Source: Escherichia coli | GTDB lineage: Bacteria > Pseudomonadota > Gammaproteobacteria > Enterobacterales > Enterobacteriaceae | Assembly: GCF_036503815.1 (NCBI RefSeq) | Contig: NZ_AP027764.1 | Coordinates: forward strand, 1,178,001 to 1,242,000 | DNA length: 64,000 nt | Reading direction: 5' to 3' | Shown: in pieces, positions 37,178 through 45,491 of the stretch | How the letters are laid out: each line of letters starts with the position of its first letter | How positions within the stretch are numbered: the first letter of the stretch is position 1 | Translations under genes and position numbers: made by a program | The notes under the pieces: model-generated | What the model saw: the letters and a program-made list of their open reading frames with translations, nothing else | Told to the model about the DNA's origin: nothing | The model's database searches: none

Positions 37178-38632
37178 ATGTTAGTTAGTAAAAGCAACGA
37201 AATTAACACTAGCACATTTATAAATAGTGGAAATTGTAATGAAAGAAAATCTTCTAAATCCATGGAGTTACTAGCTTATAGTATTATAAAATTAATTTGT
37301 AAAGAAGCTGCCTCAGGGACGTATAACGGTGCTCTTGAAATTTTACAAAAAATGATGTCTGAATGTAAGTATCATGAAGGCAATGCTTTTGTCATTATGG
37401 GAGCCGGAGAACAATTAAAACGTATTAAATATGATGCTAATGAAAATAAATTAAAAGTAAACAACGTACACTTTGATAATAATCAAGAGTTAGTTGCTGA
37501 TGGTGAGCCTGACGTAGTATTTTTAAAAAAAACGGTGTGGGAAGACCTTCTCGTTAAACTAAAGCTGGAGAACAAAGAAAATGCGGTTTCTGAAATTAAC
37601 CTGTCATCTAATAAAAATAATGTTGATCAGTTTATTGAATGCGCTAAGAGAAATGAACAGACCCTATTCGACAATATAAGAAAAAGTGATTTTCATGTTG
37701 CTTCACTTCAGCCAGGTAGAACGCGTAGTGTTATTTCAGAAACGCCGCCAAATGACTGTATGGAATCACCTAATTTATATGAAAACCACACAGATAAGGT
37801 TTCAACTGTAACTAAAAATTCTCAGCAAGTTAAAGGTCACTATGGAGATAAGTTGAAAGAAATGCAGTTGTTCCTCAACCAGATGAGCAATGCACTTCAA
37901 CAGGATTCATCTTTGTTAGAGTCAAAGGAACACACCATAGATATTCAAGAAAAAACGAATAAGTTTGTGCAGCATTTTCAGCGGGTATTATTTGATAAAA
38001 ATGGAAGGTCATCAGAGTTTCTACTTAATTTTTATGAGTGTTGCTATAAGTTTTTACCAAGAGCGCAGCCTCAAGATAAAATCGATAGCTATAATTCAGC
38101 ACTGCAAGCTTTTTCCATCTTTTGTTCATCTACGTTGACACATAATAATGTAGGGTTTAATTTCAAATTATTTCCAGAAGTCAAGCTGTCTGGAGGGGAA
38201 CTTGAAACGGTATTCAAATACAAAAATGGCAATTTTGTCTGGGAGATAGCCAGAATTAAAATTACTCTCCCAAAAGAAGAGGGTGGTTTATATAATTTAG
38301 GTGGATTGGACTTTAAGGGGTGCTTCTTTTCTGGACAGAACTTCAGTGACTATGATATTAAATATGTGAGCTGGGGGACGTCATTGTTTGATGTTGATAC
38401 TCCGTGTATTTTTAATACGCCTGCTAACAATGAGAGTTATGAAAAATCATTAAAGCCTGTGAGCGAAAACGGTTTAAATGGAGTCTTATCTGATCGTAAT
38501 AAAAAAATAAAAATGATCACGGGCGTGGCACCATTCGATGGTATTTCATCTATGGATGATGACTTTGATGATAGTTCCTCTGAGGATGAGCCCGTTGAGA
38601 ATAGTCCTGTTGTGACTAGGCCCCTTGTATAA
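37178..38632 (+). CDS. Uncharacterised AT-rich accessory protein, 484 aa
   Basis: I do not recognise a domain with confidence. The protein is hydrophilic, with Ser/Asn/Lys-rich stretches, no signal peptide and no TM segment. The first ~130 residues look globular (MELLAYSIIKLICKEAASG, then FVIMGAGEQLKRI), followed by a low-complexity middle. Near residues 365-400 is a short run like pentapeptide repeats (NLGGLDFKGCFFSGQNFSDYD), and the end is very acidic (DDDFDDSSSEDEP). It starts after TGAGGAAAAGACA. By position between ileY and ypjA it may correspond to ypjB/ypjC of K-12, which I recall as fragments; here the frame is complete. Effector-like or toxin-like roles are possible but unsupported. 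Confidence 0.6.
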   Translation: MLVSKSNEINTSTFINSGNCNERKSSKSMELLAYSIIKLICKEAASGTYNGALEILQKMMSECKYHEGNAFVIMGAGEQLKRIKYDANENKLKVNNVHFDNNQELVADGEPDVVFLKKTVWEDLLVKLKLENKENAVSEINLSSNKNNVDQFIECAKRNEQTLFDNIRKSDFHVASLQPGRTRSVISETPPNDCMESPNLYENHTDKVSTVTKNSQQVKGHYGDKLKEMQLFLNQMSNALQQDSSLLESKEHTIDIQEKTNKFVQHFQRVLFDKNGRSSEFLLNFYECCYKFLPRAQPQDKIDSYNSALQAFSIFCSSTLTHNNVGFNFKLFPEVKLSGGELETVFKYKNGNFVWEIARIKITLPKEEGGLYNLGGLDFKGCFFSGQNFSDYDIKYVSWGTSLFDVDTPCIFNTPANNESYEKSLKPVSENGLNGVLSDRNKKIKMITGVAPFDGISSMDDDFDDSSSEDEPVENSPVVTRPLV

Positions 38633-39044
38633 AGTTCTAAAAGCAGTTTTCAATGATAAATAAATGGCGATTTTTACAAAGAGATAATAACGTAGATTGA
38701 AATAATATGTATTATTGATTGAGTAAACGGGATTATTCTTCACACTGCATCCATTTTGCTGTCACTACCAAAGTAAAAGGGGCTATGCTTTCACGTAACC
38801 CCTTGATTTATTTGATGAGTTGGCGGTATCTGAACTGGTGCTGTAATTGGTTGAAATATTTCATCTAATGTCTGGTTCAACTTTCCTTAGCTGCCTGAAA
38901 GTTTTTTTGATATTACCCATCAATAATAGGGTTACGGTGTACCACGCCTGACTGATGAACTGCGTGCTCAGAGTTACCACTTCAGCGCATAACCGTGGCA
39001 GCAGGCCCGGACAGAACAAACGGCTCAGGACATTATCGGTAGGG

Positions 39045-39152
39045 GACGTACTGGTAGTCTGTAAACTAAACCGACTGGGGCGCAGTATGCGGCATCTTGC
39101 CGTGCTGTTGGAGGAGCTGTGAGAACGTGGTATTAACTTTCGTGCTCTGACT
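39045..39152 (+). pseudogene. pinH: Serine recombinase (Pin/Hin invertase) fragment
   Basis: The plus strand encodes DVLVVCKLNRLGRSMRHL, then AVLLEEL, an in-frame TGA, then ERGINFRALT. This is the part of a DNA invertase after its catalytic serine region, including the conserved RLGRSMRHL. The catalytic Ser and C-terminal HTH are missing. In K-12 a pinH fragment sits next to ypjA, which fits. The rest of 38633-39568 has no supported gene. Confidence 0.75.
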
Positions 39153-39568
39153 CTACCAATATTTGCCCAACAATGGGGGGACGAAAGCTGTAAAAGTAAA
39201 ACAATCTGCAATCTCAATATTATTGTGTGATTTTTATGTGAGCAGAAGATATTCATCAGAAACGATTATGTAAATCATTTTATTTTTCCGACGGCTTCAA
39301 TGTCGAAAGAAAAGAATACGCCCGTATTTCCTGAATAGATTGACTTTTTTATCCAACCACACTTCAGCGCACTGCGTTTAAAAAATGCCTCTTTCTTATG
39401 CGGAATATCATCATTTCATCATGATGTCTTTGATGAGCGGTGAACACAATACACTTGCGCTGTCTCTTCAGGATGAATCCCCTGGTCTGGTGCCTATGGG
39501 CTGATGTTGCAGCAGAGCTAAGGTTGCTTAAACGCTACTCAGTATTCACTTTTCAGAGGATGAAATTT

Positions 39569-42500
39569 ATGAACAGGACCAGTCCCCATTATTGTCGTCG
39601 CTCAGTACTTTCCTTATTGATATCTGCTTTGATATATGCCCCACCAGGGATGGCGGCCTTTACCTCTAATGTTATTGGTGTGGTAAACGATGAGACTGTA
39701 GATGGTAGCCAAAAAGTAGATGAACGAGGTACAACAAATAATACTCATATTATCAACCATGGCCAGCAGGATGTTTATGGCGGGGTATCTAATAGAAGTC
39801 TTATTGAATCTGGTGGCCGTCAATATGTATCAGCCAATGGTACTCATCAGGGGCAGGCCAATAATACAGTCATTAACGGTGGCAGCCAGACAATTCTGGA
39901 CGGGGGAATTTCGACAGGGACGATAATCCAGAGTGGCAGTCAGTATGTTTATGTAGGTGGTACCAGTAATGCAACAACGATAATAAGCGGTCGTTCAACA
40001 GTAATGGGGGGAACTGCGAATGGAACAATAATTAATGGTGGGAGCCAGTCAGTATCGAGTCAGGGGCGTGTTGACGGTACGACGATAAATATGTCCGGGT
40101 ATCAGGAGATTACGCAAGGAAGTCTGGCAACGAACACAACAATAGATGGGGGGTGGCAGTATGTGGACTCAAGCAGTGTAGAAAATACTACCATTAAGAA
40201 TGGAGGCGAGCAAAGAACAGTTAAGAGCCATGCGCTGAACACCACAATAGATGGTGGTCTACAGGTTGTCGATTCAAGTACCGCAGAAATAACCACCATT
40301 AAGAGTGGAGGAACGCAACAATTAAATAACAGCCAGGCTATGTTCACCACGATTGAAGGCGGAACTCAGTCTCTGAATAGTAAGTCAACGGCAAAATATA
40401 CTCAGATCTATTCTGGAGGTACGCAAATTGTTGATTACACCAGCACCTCGGATGTTATTGAAATTTATTCCGGTGGCGTGCTTGATGTTAGTGGTGGTAC
40501 GGCAACAAATGTTACCCAGCACGATGGTGCAATTTTAAAAACAAACACTAACGGTACGACGGTGAGCGGTACGAATAGTGAAGGTGCATTCTCCATCCAC
40601 AATCACGTGACAGACAATGTGTTGCTGGAAAATGGTGGTCATTTAGACATAAATGCATATGGTTCGGCAAATAAGACGATTATTAAAGATAAAGGAGCAA
40701 TGTCAGTTTTAACGAATGCTAAAGCTGATGCGACCCGAATAGATAATGGCGGCGTTATGGATGTTGCCGGAAACGCGACAAATACCATCATTAATGGTGG
40801 CACACAGAATATAAATAATCATGGTATTGCCACGGGAACCAATATCAACAGCGGAACACAAAATATCAAGAGCGGCGGGAAAGCTGACACGACAAATATC
40901 TCCTCCGGGAGCCGGCAGGTTGTTGAGAAAGATGGTACGGCAACTGGCAGCAATATTAGCGCCGGAGGCTCGCTGATTGTCTATACCGGTGGTATCGCAC
41001 ATGGGGTTAACCAGGAGACGGGCAGTGCTTTAGTTGCCAACACGGGCGCAGGGACTGATATTGAAGGATACAACAAGCTCTCTCACTTCACTATTACCGG
41101 AGGGGAGGCTAATTATGTTGTGCTGGAAAATACCGGCGAACTGACGGTAGTGGCTAAAACCACGGCGAAAAATACTACCGTTGATGCTGGCGGTAAGCTG
41201 ATTGTCCAGAAGGAGGCTAAAACAGATAGCACCAGACTTAATAATGGTGGCGTTCTGGAGGTTCAGGACGGTGGTGAGGCTAAGCATGTTGAGCAACAAT
41301 CCGGCGGCGCATTAATTGCTTCCACGACTTCCGGAACACTTATCGAAGGAACTAACAGTTATGGTGATGCTTTCTACATCAGGAATTCAGAAGCTAAAAA
41401 TGTAGTGCTGGAAAACGCTGGCTCATTAACAGTCGTTACTGGTTCCCGGGCAGTTGATACGATTATTAATGCCAACGGCAAAATGGATGTTTATGGAAAA
41501 GATGTTGGCACTGTACTCAATAGTGCGGGCACCCAAACAATATATGCCAGTGCCACTTCTGATAAAGCAAATATCAAAGGTGGCAGGCAAACGGTATATG
41601 GTTTAGCCACTGAGGCAAATATCGAAAGTGGTGAACAAATTGTTGATGGTGGGTCAACAGATAAAACGCACCTCAAAGGCGGCACGCAAACCGTTCAGAA
41701 TTATGGTAAGGCGATCAATACCGATATCGTCTCTGGCCTACAACAAATTATGGCAAACGGGACAACGGAAGGTTCCATTATTAATGGCGGTTCACAGGTA
41801 GTTAATGAGGGCGGTCTGGCTGAAAACTCGGTACTTAATGACGGCGGCACACTCGATGTGCGGGAGAAAGGCAGCGCTACGGGGATACAGCAGAGTAGCC
41901 AGGGCGCGCTGGTGGCAACCACCAGGGCGACGCGGGTCACAGGGACACGCGCTGATGGCGTCGCGTTCAGCATCGAGCAGGATGCGGCGAACAATATCCT
42001 GCTGGCAAATGGCGGCGTGTTAACCGTGGAGTCAGACACCACTTCCGCCAAAACACAGGTCAATGCGGGCGGACGGGAGATCGTCAAAACAAAAGCCACT
42101 GCGACTGGCACGATGCTTACCGGCGGTGAACAAATCGTCGAGGGTGTGGCGAATGAGACAACGATTAACGACGGCGGAATACAAACAGTTTCGGCTAACG
42201 GTGAGGCAGTAAAAACAACGATTAATGAAGGCGGTACGCTGACAGTCAACGATAATGGCAAAGCGACAGATATCATCCAGAACAGCGGTGCCGCTCTCCA
42301 GACGAGCACGGCTAACGGTATTGAAATCAGCGGTACTCACCAGTACGGCACCTTTTCCATTGCCGGAAATTTAGCGACCAATGTGCTGCTGGAAAATGGC
42401 GGTAATTTATTGGTATTAGCAGGTACCGAAGCTCGCGATTCCACGGTTGGCAACGGTGGGGCAATGCAAAACCTGGGTCAGGACTTCGCCACAAAGGTTA

Positions 42501-44248
42501 ATTCCGGTGGGCAATATACCCTTGGTCGGTCAAAAGATGAGTTTCAGGCTCTGGCCCGGGCAGAAGATCTACAGGTCGCTGGCGGGACGGCAATCGTCTA
42601 CGCAGGTACGCTGGCGGATGCATCGGTCAGTGGAGCGACAGGAAGCCTGTCGTTAATGGCGCCACGGGATAATGTTACGCCAGTTAAACTTGAAGGGGTG
42701 GTCCGGATTACCGATAGCGCGACATTAACTATCGGAAATGGCGTCGATACGACGCTTGCCGACCTGACGGCTGCCAGCCGGGGCAGTGTCTGGCTTAACA
42801 GCAATAATTCCTGTGCAGGCACCAGCAACTGCGAATATAGAGTAAACAGTTTGCTCCTCAACGACGGTGATGTTTATTTATCAGCACAAACAGCAGCGCC
42901 TGCCACAACTAACGGTATCTACAATACGCTGACCACCAGTGAACTTTCCGGCAGCGGTAATTTCTACCTGCATACCAACGTTGCAGGCTCCCGGGGCGAT
43001 CAACTGGTCGTCAACAACAACGCCACTGGCAATTTTAAAATCTTTGTTCAGGATACCGGCGTCAGCCCTCAGTCTGACGACGCGATGACGCTGGTGAAAA
43101 CAGGGGGAGGGGATGCTTCGTTTACGCTGGGTAATACCGGCGGTTTCGTTGATCTTGGGACCTATGAGTATGTCCTGAAAAGCGACGGCAACAGCAACTG
43201 GAACCTGACCAATGATGTCAAACCCAACCCGGACCCCAACCCAAATCCGAAACCGGATCCAAAACCAGACCCAAAACCGGATCCGAAACCAGACCCGACT
43301 CCCGAGCCAACGCCGACACCCGTCCCGGAGAAACGCATCACGCCTTCTACGGCAGCCGTACTCAATATGGCAGCAACATTACCGTTGGTCTTTGATGCTG
43401 AGCTAAACAGTATTCGCGAGCGGTTGAACATAATGAAAGCGAGTCCACACAACAATAATGTCTGGGGGACGACGTATAACATCCGTAATAATGTCACCAC
43501 CGATGCGGGTGCCGGGTTTGAGCAGACGCTGACCGGAATGACGGTGGGGATCGATAGCCGTAATGATATTCCTGAGGGGATTGCGACGCTGGGCGCTTTT
43601 ATGGGTTATTCCCATTCACATATCGGTTTTGATCGTGGAGGACATGGCAGTGTGGGCAGTTATTCTCTGGGGGGCTATGTCAGCTGGGAACATGAAAGTG
43701 GTTTCTATCTGGACGGTATCGTGAAGCTGAACCGCTTTGAAAGTAACGTAGCCGGTAAAATGAGCAGCGGTGGAGCCGCCAACGGCAGTTATCGCAGCAA
43801 CGGGCTGGGCGGTCACATTGAAACCGGGATGCGATTTACCGATGGTAACTGGAACCTGACGCCGTATGCATCGTTAACGGGGTTCACCGCTGATAACCCC
43901 GAATATCATTTATCCAATGGTATGGAATCGAAATCAGTCGATACCCGCAGTATATATCGTGAACTGGGCGCAACGCTGAGTTACAACATGCGTCTGGGGA
44001 ACGGCATGGAAGTTGAGCCGTGGCTGAAGGCGGCTGTGCGCAAAGAATTTGTCGATGATAACCGGGTGAAAGTGAATAATGACGGTAATTTTGTCAATGA
44101 TTTGTCGGGCAGACGTGGAATATACCAGGCAGGTATTAAAGCCTCATTCAGCAGTTCGTTAAGCGGGCATCTCGGGGTGGGGTATAGCCATGGTGCCGGT
44201 GTGGAATCGCCATGGAACGCGGTGGCTGGTGCGAACTGGTCGTTCTGA
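39569..44248 (+). CDS. ypjA: AIDA-type autotransporter adhesin YpjA
   Basis: A type Va secreted outer-membrane autotransporter of about 1559 residues. I start at MNRTSPHYCRRSV, 8 bases after AGAGGA; the upstream frame is not supported. It has a signal peptide ending near GMAA, then a passenger of many ~19-residue repeats of the form TTIxxGGxQxVxxGGxA (about 60-1000), which form a beta-helix. A pertactin-like region follows (about 1030-1230), then a Pro-Asp-Lys linker (about 1250-1285, PDPKPDPK repeats) and a C-terminal 12-strand barrel (about 1300-1559) ending in NWSF, the expected terminal Phe. Only one passenger disulfide pair is visible (CAGTSNC). Position matches K-12 ypjA. The AIDA family gives adhesion and autoaggregation. 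Confidence 0.93.
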   Translation: MNRTSPHYCRRSVLSLLISALIYAPPGMAAFTSNVIGVVNDETVDGSQKVDERGTTNNTHIINHGQQDVYGGVSNRSLIESGGRQYVSANGTHQGQANNTVINGGSQTILDGGISTGTIIQSGSQYVYVGGTSNATTIISGRSTVMGGTANGTIINGGSQSVSSQGRVDGTTINMSGYQEITQGSLATNTTIDGGWQYVDSSSVENTTIKNGGEQRTVKSHALNTTIDGGLQVVDSSTAEITTIKSGGTQQLNNSQAMFTTIEGGTQSLNSKSTAKYTQIYSGGTQIVDYTSTSDVIEIYSGGVLDVSGGTATNVTQHDGAILKTNTNGTTVSGTNSEGAFSIHNHVTDNVLLENGGHLDINAYGSANKTIIKDKGAMSVLTNAKADATRIDNGGVMDVAGNATNTIINGGTQNINNHGIATGTNINSGTQNIKSGGKADTTNISSGSRQVVEKDGTATGSNISAGGSLIVYTGGIAHGVNQETGSALVANTGAGTDIEGYNKLSHFTITGGEANYVVLENTGELTVVAKTTAKNTTVDAGGKLIVQKEAKTDSTRLNNGGVLEVQDGGEAKHVEQQSGGALIASTTSGTLIEGTNSYGDAFYIRNSEAKNVVLENAGSLTVVTGSRAVDTIINANGKMDVYGKDVGTVLNSAGTQTIYASATSDKANIKGGRQTVYGLATEANIESGEQIVDGGSTDKTHLKGGTQTVQNYGKAINTDIVSGLQQIMANGTTEGSIINGGSQVVNEGGLAENSVLNDGGTLDVREKGSATGIQQSSQGALVATTRATRVTGTRADGVAFSIEQDAANNILLANGGVLTVESDTTSAKTQVNAGGREIVKTKATATGTMLTGGEQIVEGVANETTINDGGIQTVSANGEAVKTTINEGGTLTVNDNGKATDIIQNSGAALQTSTANGIEISGTHQYGTFSIAGNLATNVLLENGGNLLVLAGTEARDSTVGNGGAMQNLGQDFATKVNSGGQYTLGRSKDEFQALARAEDLQVAGGTAIVYAGTLADASVSGATGSLSLMAPRDNVTPVKLEGVVRITDSATLTIGNGVDTTLADLTAASRGSVWLNSNNSCAGTSNCEYRVNSLLLNDGDVYLSAQTAAPATTNGIYNTLTTSELSGSGNFYLHTNVAGSRGDQLVVNNNATGNFKIFVQDTGVSPQSDDAMTLVKTGGGDASFTLGNTGGFVDLGTYEYVLKSDGNSNWNLTNDVKPNPDPNPNPKPDPKPDPKPDPKPDPTPEPTPTPVPEKRITPSTAAVLNMAATLPLVFDAELNSIRERLNIMKASPHNNNVWGTTYNIRNNVTTDAGAGFEQTLTGMTVGIDSRNDIPEGIATLGAFMGYSHSHIGFDRGGHGSVGSYSLGGYVSWEHESGFYLDGIVKLNRFESNVAGKMSSGGAANGSYRSNGLGGHIETGMRFTDGNWNLTPYASLTGFTADNPEYHLSNGMESKSVDTRSIYRELGATLSYNMRLGNGMEVEPWLKAAVRKEFVDDNRVKVNNDGNFVNDLSGRRGIYQAGIKASFSSSLSGHLGVGYSHGAGVESPWNAVAGANWSF

Positions 44249-44260
44249 CCATCAACGAAA

Positions 44261-44283
44261 AAGCCCACATCTGTGGGCTTTCA
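44261..44283 (+). terminator. ypjA intrinsic terminator
   Basis: The stem AAGCCCACA/TGTGGGCTT with a two-base loop and a short T-run, 13 bases after the stop. Confidence 0.8.
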
Positions 44284-44408
44284 TATCACCAAGAGCCGCG
44301 ACTCCTTTGCGTATCCTTTTATGTCTCCTCACCGTCTGGTCGGTGTCTTGCTGAGACTTCTAACTTCCTGTTTTTGTTGGTGTTGTCCTTACACCGTCCA
44401 ATCATGAT

Positions 44409-44440
44409 TGGTGGGCTGGCGGGAGTTGAACCCGAGTCCG
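44409..44440 (-). other. Attachment-site remnant: copy of the tmRNA (ssrA) 3' end
   Basis: On the minus strand CGGACTCGGGTTCAACTCCC followed by GCCAGCCCACCA matches the last 33 bases of E. coli ssrA except for one substitution (ACTCGG for ACGCGG) and one missing T in GCTCCACCA. Phages integrating in ssrA leave such a copy at the distal end. The integrase gene starts about 3 kb further in, and chromosomal ypjA lies just outside, as at the right end of CP4-57 in K-12. This marks the left border of the prophage. Confidence 0.8.
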
Positions 44441-44512
44441 TATTTTTATAATTAGCTGAAATAAAACGATTAATACTAACCATTTTATTCTGCGGATCTT
44501 TTGCGGCTCCTT

Positions 44513-45412
44513 TTATGTCTGGATGTGGTCGTCAACACATCCTCTTTTAAATACAGGCGCTTTTACCTTAGTTGGATCATCTGTTTTAAAGATTTTCAAT
44601 CGTTCACTGAAGAACATTACCTCAGATCCTTTGTACCGATCTTGAGCACTGTAGTTTATTCCATATACTAATGATGATGTCTTATACATAGCTTGGATCT
44701 CAGGAGTGTTATCGTAAGAAACAATCCAAGGTGTTTTAATATTATTCTGTACGACTTTTGCAACCCTAACATGATCATCATGATTATAATGGTTGATATA
44801 TAAACCTTTACCTTTTATGTAATAAGGTGGATCCAAATATGTTAATGAGTTTTGTGGCAATTGAATAACTATTTTTTTAATGAAATCAATTGCATCCATG
44901 TTATATAAATCTATTCTGTGACGATTTTCTGATATTTTATGGATTCGAGAAATCAAATCACTCTTATTATAGCGAGCGTCAAGCTTCCATTTCCCTTCTT
45001 GATTTTTACCGCCAATTACTCCACCTTTTAATATTCCAGAACGATTTGTTCTATTGAGAAAAAAGGTTGAGAAACCAATTGTTAAAAGATCATGGTCTTT
45101 AGGATTATTAATTATATCTTTCTGCCTAAACCATTCATCCATTGTAACTTCAGTTCTTTCAATTAAAGAACATAATTGATCTGCATGATTTAATACACTG
45201 TGCCAAAAAGCATAAACAGAAATATTAATATCATTAAGGATGATTTTTTCAGCTGCATTTAGATGTAACAGTTTCAATGCTAAACCAGCACCCCCAGCAT
45301 ATGGTTCGGCATAATGTATAGGCGAAAGATTATTTTCTTCAATAAGCCGAAGCATGAAATTTGCAAGCTTGCCTTTACCGCCAGGATAGCGAAGTGGGGT
45401 GTTAAAACGCAT
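44513..45412 (-). CDS. Dam-like D12-class adenine-N6 DNA methyltransferase
   Basis: A 299-residue alpha-class methyltransferase. The SAM-binding motif is AEPYAGGAG (36-44) and the catalytic motif DPPY at 194-197, with RYPGGKGK at the N-terminus typical of Dam/D12 enzymes. Target specificity cannot be read from sequence; GATC is possible. It is AT-rich compared with the phage core. It lies between the attachment site and the ATPase gene, on the same strand and separated from it by a terminator hairpin, so it may have its own promoter (within 45413-45450). Probable cargo: anti-restriction, modification or part of a defence module. Confidence 0.88.
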   Translation of the reverse strand: MRFNTPLRYPGGKGKLANFMLRLIEENNLSPIHYAEPYAGGAGLALKLLHLNAAEKIILNDINISVYAFWHSVLNHADQLCSLIERTEVTMDEWFRQKDIINNPKDHDLLTIGFSTFFLNRTNRSGILKGGVIGGKNQEGKWKLDARYNKSDLISRIHKISENRHRIDLYNMDAIDFIKKIVIQLPQNSLTYLDPPYYIKGKGLYINHYNHDDHVRVAKVVQNNIKTPWIVSYDNTPEIQAMYKTSSLVYGINYSAQDRYKGSEVMFFSERLKIFKTDDPTKVKAPVFKRGCVDDHIQT

Positions 45413-45450
45413 ATGATACCTCTAAATGTCAGATCTAAAGTATATCAAAA

Positions 45451-45485
45451 AAAGGGCTTTGTGGCCATCACATAAAGCCCTTTTT
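45451..45485 (-). terminator. Terminator after the OLD-like ATPase gene
   Basis: The stem AAAGGGCTTT/AAAGCCCTTT is followed on the minus strand by seven T. Its loop contains TTGTGGCCA (45459-45467), identical to one arm of the palindrome upstream of the ATPase gene. Confidence 0.8.
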
Positions 45486-45491
45486 AATCAA

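Noticed and set aside
39800..42550. Repeated DNA as a possible CRISPR or satellite
   Set aside because: The repeats are in-frame AIDA-type passenger units of YpjA with variable sequence and no fixed spacers.
43162..43500. 112-codon minus-strand glycine-rich frame
   Set aside because: It is the antisense of the Pro-Asp-Lys linker of YpjA; the GSGFGSG pattern is the mirror of that repeat.
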